DNA of 64,000 nt from Aromatoleum tolulyticum (GTDB taxonomy: Bacteria > Pseudomonadota > Gammaproteobacteria > Burkholderiales > Rhodocyclaceae): positions 186,001 to 250,000 of the forward strand of contig NZ_FTMD01000006.1 in NCBI RefSeq assembly GCF_900156155.1, read 5' to 3'. Below are positions 7,824-16,044 of the stretch, piece by piece (within the stretch, counting starts at the first letter, position 1; every line of letters begins with the position of its first letter). The notes under the pieces were generated by a model. It was given only the letters and a program-made list of their open reading frames with translations, was not told the origin of the DNA and did no database searches. The translations under genes were made by a program, and so were the position numbers.

Positions 7824-8478
7824 GCCCCCGTCCGTACCTGCGCCGGACGCCGCCGCGCGCACCCGCGCCGGACGCCGCACGCTGGCGCTGCTCGCCTTCG
7901 TCTGCGTGCTGCCCGTCGTCGCCTCCTATTTCGCCTATTACGTCTGGCAGCCGGAAGGGCGGGCCAACTACGGCGAACTGCTTGTGCCCGCGGCCCTGCC
8001 CGACGCGGTACTGCCGGGCGTCGCCGGTCAGCCGGATGTCGCGCGCAAGGAACTCGAGGGTCGCTGGACCCTGCTCTTCGCCGCATCCGGCGCGTGCGAC
8101 CGCGCCTGCACGGATGCCCTGTACCTGATGCGCCAGTCGCGTCTCGCGCAGGGCGAAGAGATGGAGCGCGTCGCACGCCTGTGGCTGGTTTCCGACGCCG
8201 CGATGCCGGCTGCCGAGCTGCTCGCGGTGCACGACGGGCTACGCCTTGCCCGTGCCACCCCGGCGTGGCTCGCGCACTTGCCTGCCGCCGAGCGGGGGCG
8301 TCACGTCTATCTGGTCGATCCGCGCGGCAGCGTGATCATGCGCTTCCACGAGAACGCCGATCCGCGCCGCGTCATCAAGGACCTGCAGCGCCTGCTCAAG
8401 TATTCGGCGCTCGGTCGGGTGCAGTCGACTCCTCCGGCGCACTCGACCCCCGCCACCGCCGAGCGCGCCGCACGATGA
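7801..8478 (+). CDS. Sco-like membrane-anchored thioredoxin-fold protein of the oxidase operon
   Basis: 225 aa from ATG 7801. One N-terminal transmembrane helix (about residues 29-48) is followed by a periplasmic domain. The domain carries a C-x3-C pair at Cys99 and Cys103 (GACDRAC) in the position of the copper-binding CxxxC of Sco proteins, and a VYLVDPRGSVIMRF strand like the thioredoxin-fold core. The distal Sco histidine motif is not evident. Homologous proteins are commonly found between SURF1 and heme A synthase in Betaproteobacteria. It probably assists copper or thiol chemistry during oxidase assembly (inference). It overlaps the next gene by four bases. Confidence 0.75.
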   Translation: MTSASLSEPPSVPAPDAAARTRAGRRTLALLAFVCVLPVVASYFAYYVWQPEGRANYGELLVPAALPDAVLPGVAGQPDVARKELEGRWTLLFAASGACDRACTDALYLMRQSRLAQGEEMERVARLWLVSDAAMPAAELLAVHDGLRLARATPAWLAHLPAAERGRHVYLVDPRGSVIMRFHENADPRRVIKDLQRLLKYSALGRVQSTPPAHSTPATAERAAR

Positions 8479-9512
8479 CCGCCTACCGCCGCCTGATTCT
8501 GCTCGCGCTTGCGCTCACGACCCTCGTCGTCGTCTTCGGTGCCTATGTCCGCCTGTCCGACGCGGGCCTCGGCTGCCCCGACTGGCCGGGCTGCTACGGT
8601 CAGCTCAGCCCGCATCACGCCGCCGACGCGATCAGCGAGACCCACGCCGCCGACCCGCAAGGGCCGGTCAGCCTTCCGAAGGCGTGGAAGGAGATGATCC
8701 ACCGCTACCTCGCCGCCAGTCTCGGCCTGCTCATCCTTGCCATCGCGCTCCTCGCCTGGCGCCGCCGCGGCACCCCGGGCGTCGCCCCGCGGCTCGCCGC
8801 AGCCCTCATGGGCATCGTGATCTTCCAGGGCCTGCTCGGCAAATGGACCGTCACGCTGCTGCTCAAGCCGGCCATCGTCACGGCCCACCTCCTCGGCGGC
8901 CTCACGACCGTGGCGCTGCTCGCCTGGCTTGCCTTGCATGCCCAGGCGTCGGCACGGATCGAGGTTCCGCGCCGTCTAATCGTCCTCGCACGCGCGGCCT
9001 TCGCGCTGCTTGCGGTGCAGATTGCGCTCGGAGGCTGGACGAGCACCAACTACGCCGCGCTCGCCTGCACCGACCTCCCGGCCTGCCAGGGCAGCCTGTG
9101 GCCGCCGGCCGACTATGCGAATGCCTTCCATGTCGTGCGCGAGCTCGGCATGACGGCCGACGGCGAAGTGCTCCCGCTGGCGGCGCTCACTGCGATCCAC
9201 TGGTCGCATCGCGTCGGCGCAGTGATTGCCGGAATGGCGCTGGTCGCGCTCGGCGGCGCGCTGCTGCGCCGCTCCGTGACGCGCCGTTTCGCTGCCGTCC
9301 TGCTGGTCGCACTCGCCGCCCAGCTCGCCCTCGGTATCGCCAACGTCGTGCTTAGTCTTCCGCTGCCGCTCGCGGTCGCGCACAACGCCGGTGCAGCGGC
9401 GCTCGTCATCGTGATGGTGTGGATCAACCACAGCCTGCGCGGGGCCCGCAGTCCCGCAATGGCTGCGCAGAGGAGGGCAGCTCATGCGGGCCGCGAAAAT
9501 TCTTACGCCTGA
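8475..9512 (+). CDS. ctaA: heme A synthase (Cox15/CtaA)
   Basis: 345 aa from ATG 8475, coupled to the upstream stop. It oxidises the methyl group of heme O to the formyl group of heme A. Eight membrane helices form two related four-helix bundles. Heme-ligand histidines are visible at His76 (EMIHRY), His138 (TAHLLGG), His242 and His245 (HWSHR) and His303 (AHNAGA). Two cysteine-pair loops are present, CPDWPGC and CTDLPAC, each just after a helix, as in the Cys-containing Cox15/CtaA class. It overlaps cyoE by 29 bases. Confidence 0.94.
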   Translation: MTAYRRLILLALALTTLVVVFGAYVRLSDAGLGCPDWPGCYGQLSPHHAADAISETHAADPQGPVSLPKAWKEMIHRYLAASLGLLILAIALLAWRRRGTPGVAPRLAAALMGIVIFQGLLGKWTVTLLLKPAIVTAHLLGGLTTVALLAWLALHAQASARIEVPRRLIVLARAAFALLAVQIALGGWTSTNYAALACTDLPACQGSLWPPADYANAFHVVRELGMTADGEVLPLAALTAIHWSHRVGAVIAGMALVALGGALLRRSVTRRFAAVLLVALAAQLALGIANVVLSLPLPLAVAHNAGAAALVIVMVWINHSLRGARSPAMAAQRRAAHAGRENSYA

Positions 9513-10407
9513 TTCTCACGTCGCTGGTTCCCACGTCGCGACCGCGCGTCTGCACGCCTTTTACGTGCTGACGAAGCCGCGGGTGAATTCCCTGATCGTG
9601 TTCTGCGCCATCATCGGCATGTTCCTCGCCGTCCCCGACGGCTTGCCGTCGCCCGCCATCGTGTTCGCTGCTACCGTCGGCATCGCCTGCGTCGCGGGTG
9701 CCGCAGCGGCGATGAACTGCCTCATCGAAGCGCAGATCGATGCGCGCATGAGCCGCACCCGCGGGCGCCCCCTGCCGCGCGGCGAACTCACCCGGCGCGA
9801 AACGCTCGCCTTTGCCGGCGCGCTCGGCGGCAGCGGCCTCCTGATCCTGCATCAGCACGTCAACCCGCTGACGATGTGGCTCACGCTCGCCACTTTCGTC
9901 GGCTACGCGGTGGTCTACACCATCTTCCTCAAGCCGCGCACGCCGCAGAACATCGTCATCGGCGGCGCTTCCGGCGCCATGCCCCCGGTGCTCGGCTGGG
10001 CTGCCGTCACCGGCGACGTCAGCGCCGACGCGCTGCTTCTCTTTCTCATCATCTTCGCGTGGACCCCGCCGCACTTCTGGTCCCTCGCGCTCTACCGCAG
10101 CGCCGACTACGCGCGCGCCGGGCTGCCGATGCTGCCGGTCACCCACGGCCCCGAATTCACGCGGCTCTCGGTGCTGCTGTATACATGCATCCTCTTCGGC
10201 GTCACGCTGCTGCCGTTCGCGACGCGCATGAGCGGCATCCCCTATCTCATCGCCGCGATCGCGCTCGGCGGCTGCTACCTCGGGCACGCATGGCGTCTGT
10301 ACGTCGACTACAGCGACGCCCGCGCACGACGCGCCTTCCGCTTCTCCATCCTGTATCTGTTCTTGCTCTTCGCGGCCCTGCTGGCGGATCATTACCTGCG
10401 TTTCTGA
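9484..10407 (+). CDS. ctaB: protoheme IX farnesyltransferase (heme O synthase)
   Basis: 307 aa, a UbiA-superfamily prenyltransferase that adds farnesyl to protoheme to make heme O, the substrate of the upstream CtaA. The first substrate-binding motif is [18 protein letters not shown], with Glu in the usual first Asp position, a variant I recall from beta/gammaproteobacterial enzymes. The second is the [17 protein letters not shown] region. About nine hydrophobic helices are present. The first 20 or so residues are a hydrophilic leader, so initiation slightly downstream is possible. This gene completes the heme A branch of the operon. Confidence 0.94.
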   Translation: MRAAKILTPDSHVAGSHVATARLHAFYVLTKPRVNSLIVFCAIIGMFLAVPDGLPSPAIVFAATVGIACVAGAAAAMNCLIEAQIDARMSRTRGRPLPRGELTRRETLAFAGALGGSGLLILHQHVNPLTMWLTLATFVGYAVVYTIFLKPRTPQNIVIGGASGAMPPVLGWAAVTGDVSADALLLFLIIFAWTPPHFWSLALYRSADYARAGLPMLPVTHGPEFTRLSVLLYTCILFGVTLLPFATRMSGIPYLIAAIALGGCYLGHAWRLYVDYSDARARRAFRFSILYLFLLFAALLADHYLRF

Positions 10408-10435
10408 TCCCCTCCATGTTCCGGTCCCAGGAAAG

Positions 10436-11029
10436 ATGCTCCGCGCCCTGATCGTCGCCGCAACGCTCGCAGTCGCCACCCTCGCAGCCTGCTCCAACCC
10501 CTCCGCCACGACCGCCTTCCGCGCCACCGACATCACCGGTGCCGACTACGGCAAGGGACTCGCGCTGTCCGACCACAACGGCACGCAGCGCACGCTGGCC
10601 GATTTTCGCGGCAAGGTCGTCACGCTGTTCTTCGGCTATACGCAGTGCCCGGACGTGTGTCCGACGAATCTTGCGACAATGGCCGAGGTCATGCGCCAGC
10701 TCGGCCCCGACGCGGAGCGCCTGCAGGTCCTGTTCGTTACCGTGGACCCCGAGCGCGACACGCAGCAACTCCTCGCGCAATACATCCCCGTGTTCGACCC
10801 GCGCTTCATCGCGCTGCGCGGCGACGCGGTCCAGACCGCCGCGGTCGCCAAGGAATTCCGCGTCTTCTTCCAGAAGAGCGGCGACACGTCCGGCAACAGC
10901 TACACCGTCGATCACTCCACGGGAACCTACGTCTTCGATCCCGCGGGGCGTGTGCGCCTCTACGTGAAGCACGGCGAAACCGCCGACAACATCGTCGCGG
11001 ATATCCGCAGCCTGCTGGCCGGGAAATGA
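10436..11029 (+). CDS. SCO1/SenC family copper chaperone, lipoprotein
   Basis: 197 aa. The signal peptide ends in a LAAC lipobox (Cys near residue 22), so the protein should be anchored in the membrane by lipid. Sco copper ligands are present: Cys71 and Cys75 in CPDVC and His160 in the VDHSTG loop. It supplies or prepares copper for the CuA centre of CoxB. An AGGAAAG ribosome site lies close to the start. It is the last gene of the oxidase operon and is followed immediately by a hairpin shared with the convergent rpoH gene. Confidence 0.93.
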   Translation: MLRALIVAATLAVATLAACSNPSATTAFRATDITGADYGKGLALSDHNGTQRTLADFRGKVVTLFFGYTQCPDVCPTNLATMAEVMRQLGPDAERLQVLFVTVDPERDTQQLLAQYIPVFDPRFIALRGDAVQTAAVAKEFRVFFQKSGDTSGNSYTVDHSTGTYVFDPAGRVRLYVKHGETADNIVADIRSLLAGK

Positions 11030-11030
11030 A

Positions 11031-11053
11031 AACGGCAGCCTGAAGCTGCCGTT
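11031..11053. terminator. bidirectional hairpin terminator between the oxidase operon and rpoH
   Basis: AACGGCAGC and GCTGCCGTT form a perfect 9-bp stem around a CTGAA loop immediately after the sco stop codon. A-rich sequence precedes and T-rich sequence follows, so it could stop transcripts from both directions. Confidence 0.7.
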
Positions 11054-11070
11054 ATTGGCTCAACGTTCAA

Positions 11071-11141
11071 GTACATCCGCTCGCCCTGAGCTTGTCGAAG
11101 GGCAATGGCCGGGCTTCGACGGGCTCAGCCCGAACGGTGTT
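11071..11141. repeat. paired REP-like palindromic element
   Basis: The stretch contains CCTGAGCTTGTCGAAGGGC followed, about 20 bases later, by the roughly inverse GGGCTTCGACGGGCTCAGCC. Units of this type (TTCGAC-AGGCTCAG-CGAAC) are dispersed extragenic repeats in many proteobacteria. Two units in opposite orientation make an imperfect hairpin between two convergent genes. No coding frame is supported here. Confidence 0.6.
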
Positions 11142-11168
11142 TCGGCGCGATTAATAGTTCCGGGTCCC

Positions 11169-12017
11169 TCAGGCCGTGAGCAGTCCGCGCATCTTCTGCA
11201 TCGCCTTCGCCTCGATCTGGCGGATACGCTCGGCGGACACGCCGTACTCCGCCGCGAGTTCGTGCAGGGTCGCGCTGTCGCCTTCCGTCAGCCAGCGCCG
11301 CTGCACGATGGTGCGGCTGCGCTCGTCGAGGCTCGCGAGCGCGTTGTGCAATCCCACGTCCTGCAGGTGGGCAAGCTCGGCGCGCTCCAGCACTTCCGAC
11401 GGTTCCGCATGCGGGTCCGGCAGGTAGGCGATGGGCGCGAAGCGCTCGTCATCGTCGTCGTTGTCGCCCTCGAGCGGGATGTCGCGCCCGCTCAGGCGTG
11501 TTTCCATCTCGACGACCTCCTCGGGCTTCACCCCCAGCTGCATCGCCACCGCGTGGATCTCGTCGCCGCTCAGGGTCGTCGAATCCTGCTTCAGGCTGCG
11601 CAGGTTGAAGAACAGCTTGCGTTGCGCCTTCGTTGTCGCGATCTTCACCAGGCGCCAGTTCTTCAGCACGTACTCGTGGATTTCGGCCTTGATCCAGTGG
11701 ATCGCGAACGACACCAGGCGCACGCCGCGCGCCGGGTCGAAACGCTTCACCGCCTTCATCAGGCCGATGTTGCCTTCCTGGATCAGGTCGGCATGCGGCA
11801 AGCCGTAGCCGAGGTAGCCGCGCGCGATGGCGACGACCAGGCGCAGGTGCGACATCACCAGACGTCGCGCCGCCTCCACGTCGCCATCGTCGCGCAGACG
11901 CGTCGCCAGCTCGACCTCTTCACGTTCCGTGAGCATCGGAATGCGATTGACCGACTGGATGTACTGATCGATGCTGCCGACCGCGGACGGGGCGGGGAAG
12001 GACAGGGCTTGGCTCAT
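11169..12017 (-). CDS. rpoH: RNA polymerase heat-shock sigma factor sigma-32
   Basis: 282 aa. Regions 1.2, 2 and 4 of a group 3 sigma factor are in order: SIDQYIQSVNRIPMLT; HLRLVVAIARGYLGYG and LIQEGNIGLMKAVKRFDP; then LDERSRTIVQRRWL and a helix-turn-helix ELAAEYGVSAERIRQIE. The RpoH box QRKLFFNLR (about residues 134-142) separates it from other sigma-70 relatives. It directs transcription of chaperone and protease genes during heat stress. A GGAGG ribosome site precedes the start, and a perfect CIRCE element covers the likely promoter, suggesting HrcA repression. It is convergent with the oxidase operon. Confidence 0.95.
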   Translation of the reverse strand: MSQALSFPAPSAVGSIDQYIQSVNRIPMLTEREEVELATRLRDDGDVEAARRLVMSHLRLVVAIARGYLGYGLPHADLIQEGNIGLMKAVKRFDPARGVRLVSFAIHWIKAEIHEYVLKNWRLVKIATTKAQRKLFFNLRSLKQDSTTLSGDEIHAVAMQLGVKPEEVVEMETRLSGRDIPLEGDNDDDDERFAPIAYLPDPHAEPSEVLERAELAHLQDVGLHNALASLDERSRTIVQRRWLTEGDSATLHELAAEYGVSAERIRQIEAKAMQKMRGLLTA

Positions 12018-12041
12018 GTACGGTAATCCTCCATGCGCGTG

Positions 12042-12071
12042 ATATTAGCACTCAGCGACTCGGAGTGCTAA
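12042..12071 (-). promoter_or_regulatory. CIRCE operator overlapping a candidate rpoH promoter
   Basis: TTAGCACTC-N9-GAGTGCTAA at 12045-12071 is an exact match to the CIRCE consensus bound by the heat-shock repressor HrcA. Reading on the minus strand, a TTAGCA -35 (12071-12066) and a TAATAT -10 (12047-12042) are separated by 18 bases and fall almost wholly inside the operator. A bound repressor would block RNA polymerase. The site is 28 bases from the rpoH start codon. Confidence 0.88.
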
Positions 12072-12405
12072 GGGAGGAAAAGAGTTCCCTGTGCGGTGCA
12101 CCGACTATGCCGTCCACGTGAAATTCCCCCCGCGAGCCATCCTGGCCGGATGGTCGCTCGTCCGAAAACGGCGCCAGGCATGGGCTTCCGGGCGTTGCAG
12201 TGGTTGGTCCGGCAAGTACAGGTGGCTGAACGATCGGGCGCCTGTTGCACCCATGCAACAACTTTTATCCATTTGCGGTGTTCCGTGCGAACGATTCTTG
12301 CACCGCAGCCGGCCCGTTGAGCACAATCGTGGCAACTTCTCGCTTGAGAGGTAAGTCGGGCCGGGGTCACGACCGCGGCTTCAGCTTCAATTAGAGGAGA
12401 AATAC
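12072..12405. other. 334-base intergenic region before porin 1
   Basis: This is the gap between the divergent rpoH and porin 1 genes. No convincing gene is present: the short open frames have no ribosome site or recognisable product. A 7-bp inverted repeat TGTTGCA-CCCA-TGCAACA lies at 12243-12260 and could be an operator or leader hairpin. A good Shine-Dalgarno (AGAGGAGA) sits just before 12406. No confident -35/-10 pair for the porin was found. Confidence 0.5.
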
Positions 12406-13560
12406 ATGCAAAAGAAACTGATCGCCCTGGCCATCGCTGGCCTGGCGTCCGCTCCGGTTTTCGCGCAGACCAACGTGACCGTGTATGGCGTCGTTGATGC
12501 GACCGTGGAGTCGGTCAAGGCGACCGGCGGCGATTCGATCGATTTTGATCGTCGTACCCGCGTCACGTCGAACAGCTCGCTGATCGGCTTCCGTGGCACC
12601 GAGGACCTGGGCAATGGCCTGAAGGCCCTGTTCCAGATCGAAAGCGGCTTCCAGGCGGACGGGTCGGGTACCAGCACGCTGGCGACCCGCGACACCTTCG
12701 TCGGCCTGAACGGTGGCTTCGGTACGCTGCAACTCGGCAAGCTGACCACGATCATGCGTGCTGCCGGCGCCAAGGTTGACTTCAACCCGGCCGCTACCGG
12801 TATCGGCTTCCAGGCCGCTACCTACGGCACGATCGGTGGCGTTGCTCTGACCGGTATCGACGAGCGTATCAACAACGCCGTGATGTACACGACCCCGAAC
12901 TTCAGCGGTCTGACGGCTCAGCTGGCTTACTCGGCTGGCGAAAACCGCAAGTCGCCCGATATCAACGGCGGCGAAGGCGTCAATGCTCAGTCGTACCAGC
13001 TGGCTGCTGCCTACGACAACGGCCCGCTGTACGTTTCGGCCGGTTATGCCGTGTCGAAAGATCCCCTGGCTGCGGCCTCGGTGTTCGGCCTGGCGAACAA
13101 CAACAACATCAGCGACAAGCTGAAGGATGCCCGTATCGCCGCGAAGTACACCTTCCCGTCGAACACGTCGGTGTCGGCTCTGTACGATCGTGCGAAGTAC
13201 GAAGCTTCGAGCGCCGTCCTTGGCGACACCGAAGTCAAGCGCAACGCGTGGATGGTCGGTGCCGAGCAGAAGTTCGGTGGCAACCAGGCGGTCTATCTCC
13301 AGTACGCTCGTTCGCAGGAGCTGGACGGCGACGCATGCGACTTCGATGCTTGCGACAACACCGAGTTCTCGCAGTGGACCCTGGGCTACACCTACGCTCT
13401 GAGCAAGCGCACGATGGTCAAGGCGTACTACACCCGCCTGAACAACGACAGCGCCTCGGCTGCGGACTTCTACCTGAGCAAGATCGGTTCCTCGAGCACG
13501 CCGATTGGCGACGGCCAGGATCCGCGTGGCTTCGGCGTCGGCCTGCGTCACACCTTCTAA
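12406..13560 (+). CDS. general Gram-negative porin (porin 1)
   Basis: 384 aa. The signal peptide MQKKLIALAIAGLASAPVFA is cleaved before QTNVTVYG, the standard start of betaproteobacterial trimeric porins of the OmpC-like/Gram_neg_porin_4 group. Typical strands follow: NSSLIGFRGTEDLGNGLKA, FQIESGF, TRDTFVGLNGGFGTLQLGK. The protein ends GLRHTF with the C-terminal phenylalanine needed for outer-membrane insertion. It forms a 16-strand diffusion channel. Codon use is strongly biased to a few codons, suggesting high expression. A hairpin terminator follows, and a second, shorter porin lies downstream. Confidence 0.95.
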   Translation: MQKKLIALAIAGLASAPVFAQTNVTVYGVVDATVESVKATGGDSIDFDRRTRVTSNSSLIGFRGTEDLGNGLKALFQIESGFQADGSGTSTLATRDTFVGLNGGFGTLQLGKLTTIMRAAGAKVDFNPAATGIGFQAATYGTIGGVALTGIDERINNAVMYTTPNFSGLTAQLAYSAGENRKSPDINGGEGVNAQSYQLAAAYDNGPLYVSAGYAVSKDPLAAASVFGLANNNNISDKLKDARIAAKYTFPSNTSVSALYDRAKYEASSAVLGDTEVKRNAWMVGAEQKFGGNQAVYLQYARSQELDGDACDFDACDNTEFSQWTLGYTYALSKRTMVKAYYTRLNNDSASAADFYLSKIGSSSTPIGDGQDPRGFGVGLRHTF

Positions 13561-13583
13561 TTCCGGTTCTTTCGGAATTGGTC

Positions 13584-13610
13584 AAAACGGGCGCTTCGGC
13601 GCCCGTTTTT
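13584..13610 (+). terminator. rho-independent terminator of porin 1
   Basis: AAAACGGGCGC-TTCG-GCGCCCGTTTTT forms an 11-bp stem with a stable TTCG loop and a terminal T run, 24 bases after the porin stop codon. Confidence 0.92.
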
Positions 13611-13761
13611 ACGTCTACGCTCCCGTGTTTGTGCGGGCGCCGGGTCATGCCGAGGAGGCTGTTTCGCCGTGTTCCGGCATGTCCGATCTCCGCTGCGTTC
13701 GTGTTGTTGCAACGATACGACAGTTGCGTGACGAACCGATGCGCTTTCGCTTCCTTCCATT

Positions 13762-13778
13762 GTGTGCACACCTATAAT
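13762..13778 (+). promoter_or_regulatory. candidate porin 2 promoter with palindrome
   Basis: A perfect TATAAT -10 hexamer lies at 13773-13778, about 100 bases before the porin 2 start. The 10-base palindrome GTGTGCACAC (13762-13771) sits directly ahead of it, inside the spacer, where a bound protein would interfere with RNA polymerase. No good -35 is visible, so an activator may be needed. The rest of the 270-base gap between the porins shows no gene. Confidence 0.5.
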
Positions 13779-13880
13779 CGCCCGGTGCCTCCGCCGCGGC
13801 TGCGGGTCCCTACCCGGGTTCCGGACCAGCCTTGTTGCGGATGCCGACAATTAATCCATTACAAGTGGGGAGTCGAATCA

Positions 13881-14981
13881 ATGCTGAACGTCAAGACGCT
13901 GGCCATCGCGCTGGCCGCCATCGGTGTCGCCGGCGCCGCTCAGGCGCAAACGAACGTGACCGTTTACGGTCGCGTGAATACCTCGCTGGAACAGACCAAG
14001 ATCCAGGGCGAGAAGAGCGTCACTCAAGTAGTCAATAACTCGTCCCGTATCGGCTTCCGCGGCAACGAGGATCTGGGTAACGGCATGTCCGCGCTGTTCC
14101 AGGTCGAAAGCGGCTTCCGTTCCGACTCCGGCGGCGGCAATCTCGCCAGCCGTGATACCTTCGTCGGCCTGAAGAGCAACCTGGGTACCGTCAAGCTGGG
14201 CTACATCACCAGCCCGCTGTACTACGCGACGCACGACTACCTGGGGATGCACAACCACGACACCGGCAACTCGTCGGATGCCTTCCTGTGGTATCAGGCG
14301 TTCGATCCGGACAACTTCTTCGTTCGCAACTCCGTCAGCTACGCCAGCCCGACGTTCGGTGGCGGCTTCACCTTCGAGGCCCAGTATTCGGCCCTGAACG
14401 AGCAGGCGACCGACACCGCGACGCGCAACGACCGCCCGACGCACTACTCGGCCACGCTGAGCTACGACAACGGTCCGCTGCACGTCGGCTTCGGCTACGC
14501 GCAGACGAACCGCTTCTACAACTTCGACGACGGCAAGAGCAAGGACAGCATGCTTGCGCTGGCCGCCGTGTATGACTTCAAGGCGGTTGTTGTGGGCGCT
14601 CTGGCCGAGCGCAACAAGTCGGAGAATGGCGCTCTGCAGGACATCACGGGCCTGACGGGTGATCACGACCGCAATTACTATCGCGTCGCGGTGATGGTGC
14701 CGGTCGGTGCCAACGAGTTCCACGTGAACTACGGCGTCGCGCAGGATTGGAGCAGCACCGATGACACCGGTGCCCGGCAGCTCACGCTGGCCTACAACTA
14801 CAACCTGTCGAAGCGCACCAAGGTCTACGCGCAGTGGACCAAGATCGACAACGACAAGCAGAAGGTGTCGATCGACAACGGCGGCGCGTATGACGGCGGC
14901 GGCGCATACAGCTTCCTGTCGGGTACGGGACTGGGCCTGGATAACACCTCGGTCGGCGTCGGCCTGCGTCACAACTTTTGA
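13881..14981 (+). CDS. general Gram-negative porin (porin 2)
   Basis: 366 aa from ATG 13881, which has a GGGGAG ribosome site 8 bases upstream. The signal peptide MLNVKTLAIALAAIGVAGAAQA precedes QTNVTVYGRVNTS. It shares the same core as porin 1 (NNSSRIGFRGNEDLGNG, FQVESGF, SRDTFVGLKSNLGTVKLG) and the same C-terminal ending GLRHNF, but loop sequences differ, including an His/Asp-rich segment DYLGMHNHDTGNSSD. A paralogous channel with different pore loops, and so different selectivity, is likely. It is separately promoted and separately terminated from porin 1. Confidence 0.94.
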   Translation: MLNVKTLAIALAAIGVAGAAQAQTNVTVYGRVNTSLEQTKIQGEKSVTQVVNNSSRIGFRGNEDLGNGMSALFQVESGFRSDSGGGNLASRDTFVGLKSNLGTVKLGYITSPLYYATHDYLGMHNHDTGNSSDAFLWYQAFDPDNFFVRNSVSYASPTFGGGFTFEAQYSALNEQATDTATRNDRPTHYSATLSYDNGPLHVGFGYAQTNRFYNFDDGKSKDSMLALAAVYDFKAVVVGALAERNKSENGALQDITGLTGDHDRNYYRVAVMVPVGANEFHVNYGVAQDWSSTDDTGARQLTLAYNYNLSKRTKVYAQWTKIDNDKQKVSIDNGGAYDGGGAYSFLSGTGLGLDNTSVGVGLRHNF

Positions 14982-15004
14982 TCCTTCCCGGATCGTGTGA
15001 CCGC

Positions 15005-15032
15005 AACGGGCGCTTCGGCGCCCGTTTCATTT
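15005..15032 (+). terminator. rho-independent terminator of porin 2
   Basis: AACGGGCGC-TTCG-GCGCCCGTT followed by TCATTTT. The stem-loop is almost identical to that after porin 1, indicating that gene and terminator were duplicated together. Confidence 0.88.
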
Positions 15033-15083
15033 TCCGGACGCAGTTCGCGGCGCAGCTATGCCGCCGCCCGGGCCACGCTTCCG

Positions 15084-15845
15084 TTATGCGTGCGGGCGGT
15101 GCAGCGAGTTCAGGACGGTGCGCTGTTCCGACGGTGAGAGGAACAGCTGATACAAGTTTCGGCTGTGCGTTTGAGCGCTGCCGCCGTAGCGCAGGGCTTG
15201 CTGTTCGGCATGCGATAGCGGCAGATGCATGAGGACAGCGGGTGCGCCGACGCGGGGGCAGGTGAGATGCGGGCCTGCGATGCGGTAACCCAGCGTGCGA
15301 CGGTAGTACGAGGTATGGCGCGGGTGTACCTCGATGAAACTGTCGGTCATGCCATGCACGAGGCGGGCGATGATGAAACCGAGGTGGAAGATCGCCGCCA
15401 TCGCTTCCGCGGTGCTGTGCTCGGGATCCATCGCGAGCCGCGTCACTTCGCACACCTGTCCGCCCTGACGTCGCGTCGAGTCGATCTCCGAGCGGTAGAG
15501 GGTATCGGCGAGAAGGCCGCCGCCGACGTCCATGCCCACCGTAAGTGTTCCGAACGGTCGATCGCCCTTGCAGGCAACCAAAGTTGTCTGGATTGGTTGC
15601 CCCGTGATTTCGTGCCCCTGGTACGGTGTCAGTCCGCGCCACGAGTACATCCGGTGAATCAGACGGTCGACGTCCGCACGCAGGGGGCCGTGAGCGGGGG
15701 CGATCCGCAGATGGTAGCCATTGCGCCGCAGGGCGAACTCCGGGTGGAGGATTTCTCCGCGCAGGCCGCGGCGGGCGTGCATCGGCCCGCTCGGAATGCG
15801 TGCGCTCTGCGGGCGCGCTTCATGAATGCTGGCTGCGCTATTCAT
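15084..15845 (-). CDS. exosortase-associated N-acyl amino acid synthase (FeeM-like acyltransferase)
   Basis: 253 aa. It resembles the GNAT-like FeeM/PEP-CTERM-associated acyltransferase family (TIGR03694-like from memory). Visible pieces are RIAPAHGPLRADVDRLIHRMYSW near residue 50, LVACKGDRPFGTLTVGMD, the basic VCEVTRLAMDP strand and the IEVHPRHTSYYRRTLGY acyl/acceptor region. FeeM enzymes join an acyl-ACP to an amino acid. The physiological product in exosortase clusters is unknown. It is transcribed away from the XrtA operon across a 199-base gap. The first 30 residues are low in conservation, so the start could be internal. Confidence 0.78.
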   Translation of the reverse strand: MNSAASIHEARPQSARIPSGPMHARRGLRGEILHPEFALRRNGYHLRIAPAHGPLRADVDRLIHRMYSWRGLTPYQGHEITGQPIQTTLVACKGDRPFGTLTVGMDVGGGLLADTLYRSEIDSTRRQGGQVCEVTRLAMDPEHSTAEAMAAIFHLGFIIARLVHGMTDSFIEVHPRHTSYYRRTLGYRIAGPHLTCPRVGAPAVLMHLPLSHAEQQALRYGGSAQTHSRNLYQLFLSPSEQRTVLNSLHRPHA

Positions 15846-16044
15846 CGGTTCCGTGAAAATTCTGACGTGTCAATACGCGGCAGGACACTATCTGTCCCGG
15901 AGTGTGCGGACTTTAACGGCGAGGCGGTTGAGGTGCTGTAAGCGGTTGTGTAATTGTTCCTGTTGGAACGCACCCGAAGTCACCTAGCATGTGCGAAGGC
16001 TCGCTGTGCTTATTCGACGCCGACGAACGTGGGAGACTTCAGTC
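15846..16044. promoter_or_regulatory. divergent regulatory gap between the acyltransferase and the XrtA operon
   Basis: This gap must hold the promoters of both the minus-strand acyltransferase and the 22-kb plus-strand polysaccharide operon. It is more AT-rich than its flanks. A short inverted repeat GTTCC-TGTT-GGAAC lies at 15956-15969. No GG-N10-GC sigma-54 signature and no convincing sigma-70 pair for the operon was found. Confidence 0.5.

Noticed and set aside
12091-12354. Possible 87-aa gene between rpoH and porin 1
   Set aside because: No ribosome site, no recognisable product, and competing frames of similar length exist in the same gap on both strands.
12391-13551. 386-codon antisense frame over porin 1
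   Set aside because: Mirror of the strongly codon-biased porin; a similar mirror frame covers porin 2. No start signal or domain is visible.
15846-16044. Sigma-54 promoter for the XrtA operon
   Set aside because: Expected from the known link of some exosortase loci to RpoN/PrsR, but no GG-N10-GC pair with adequate flanks was found by eye.
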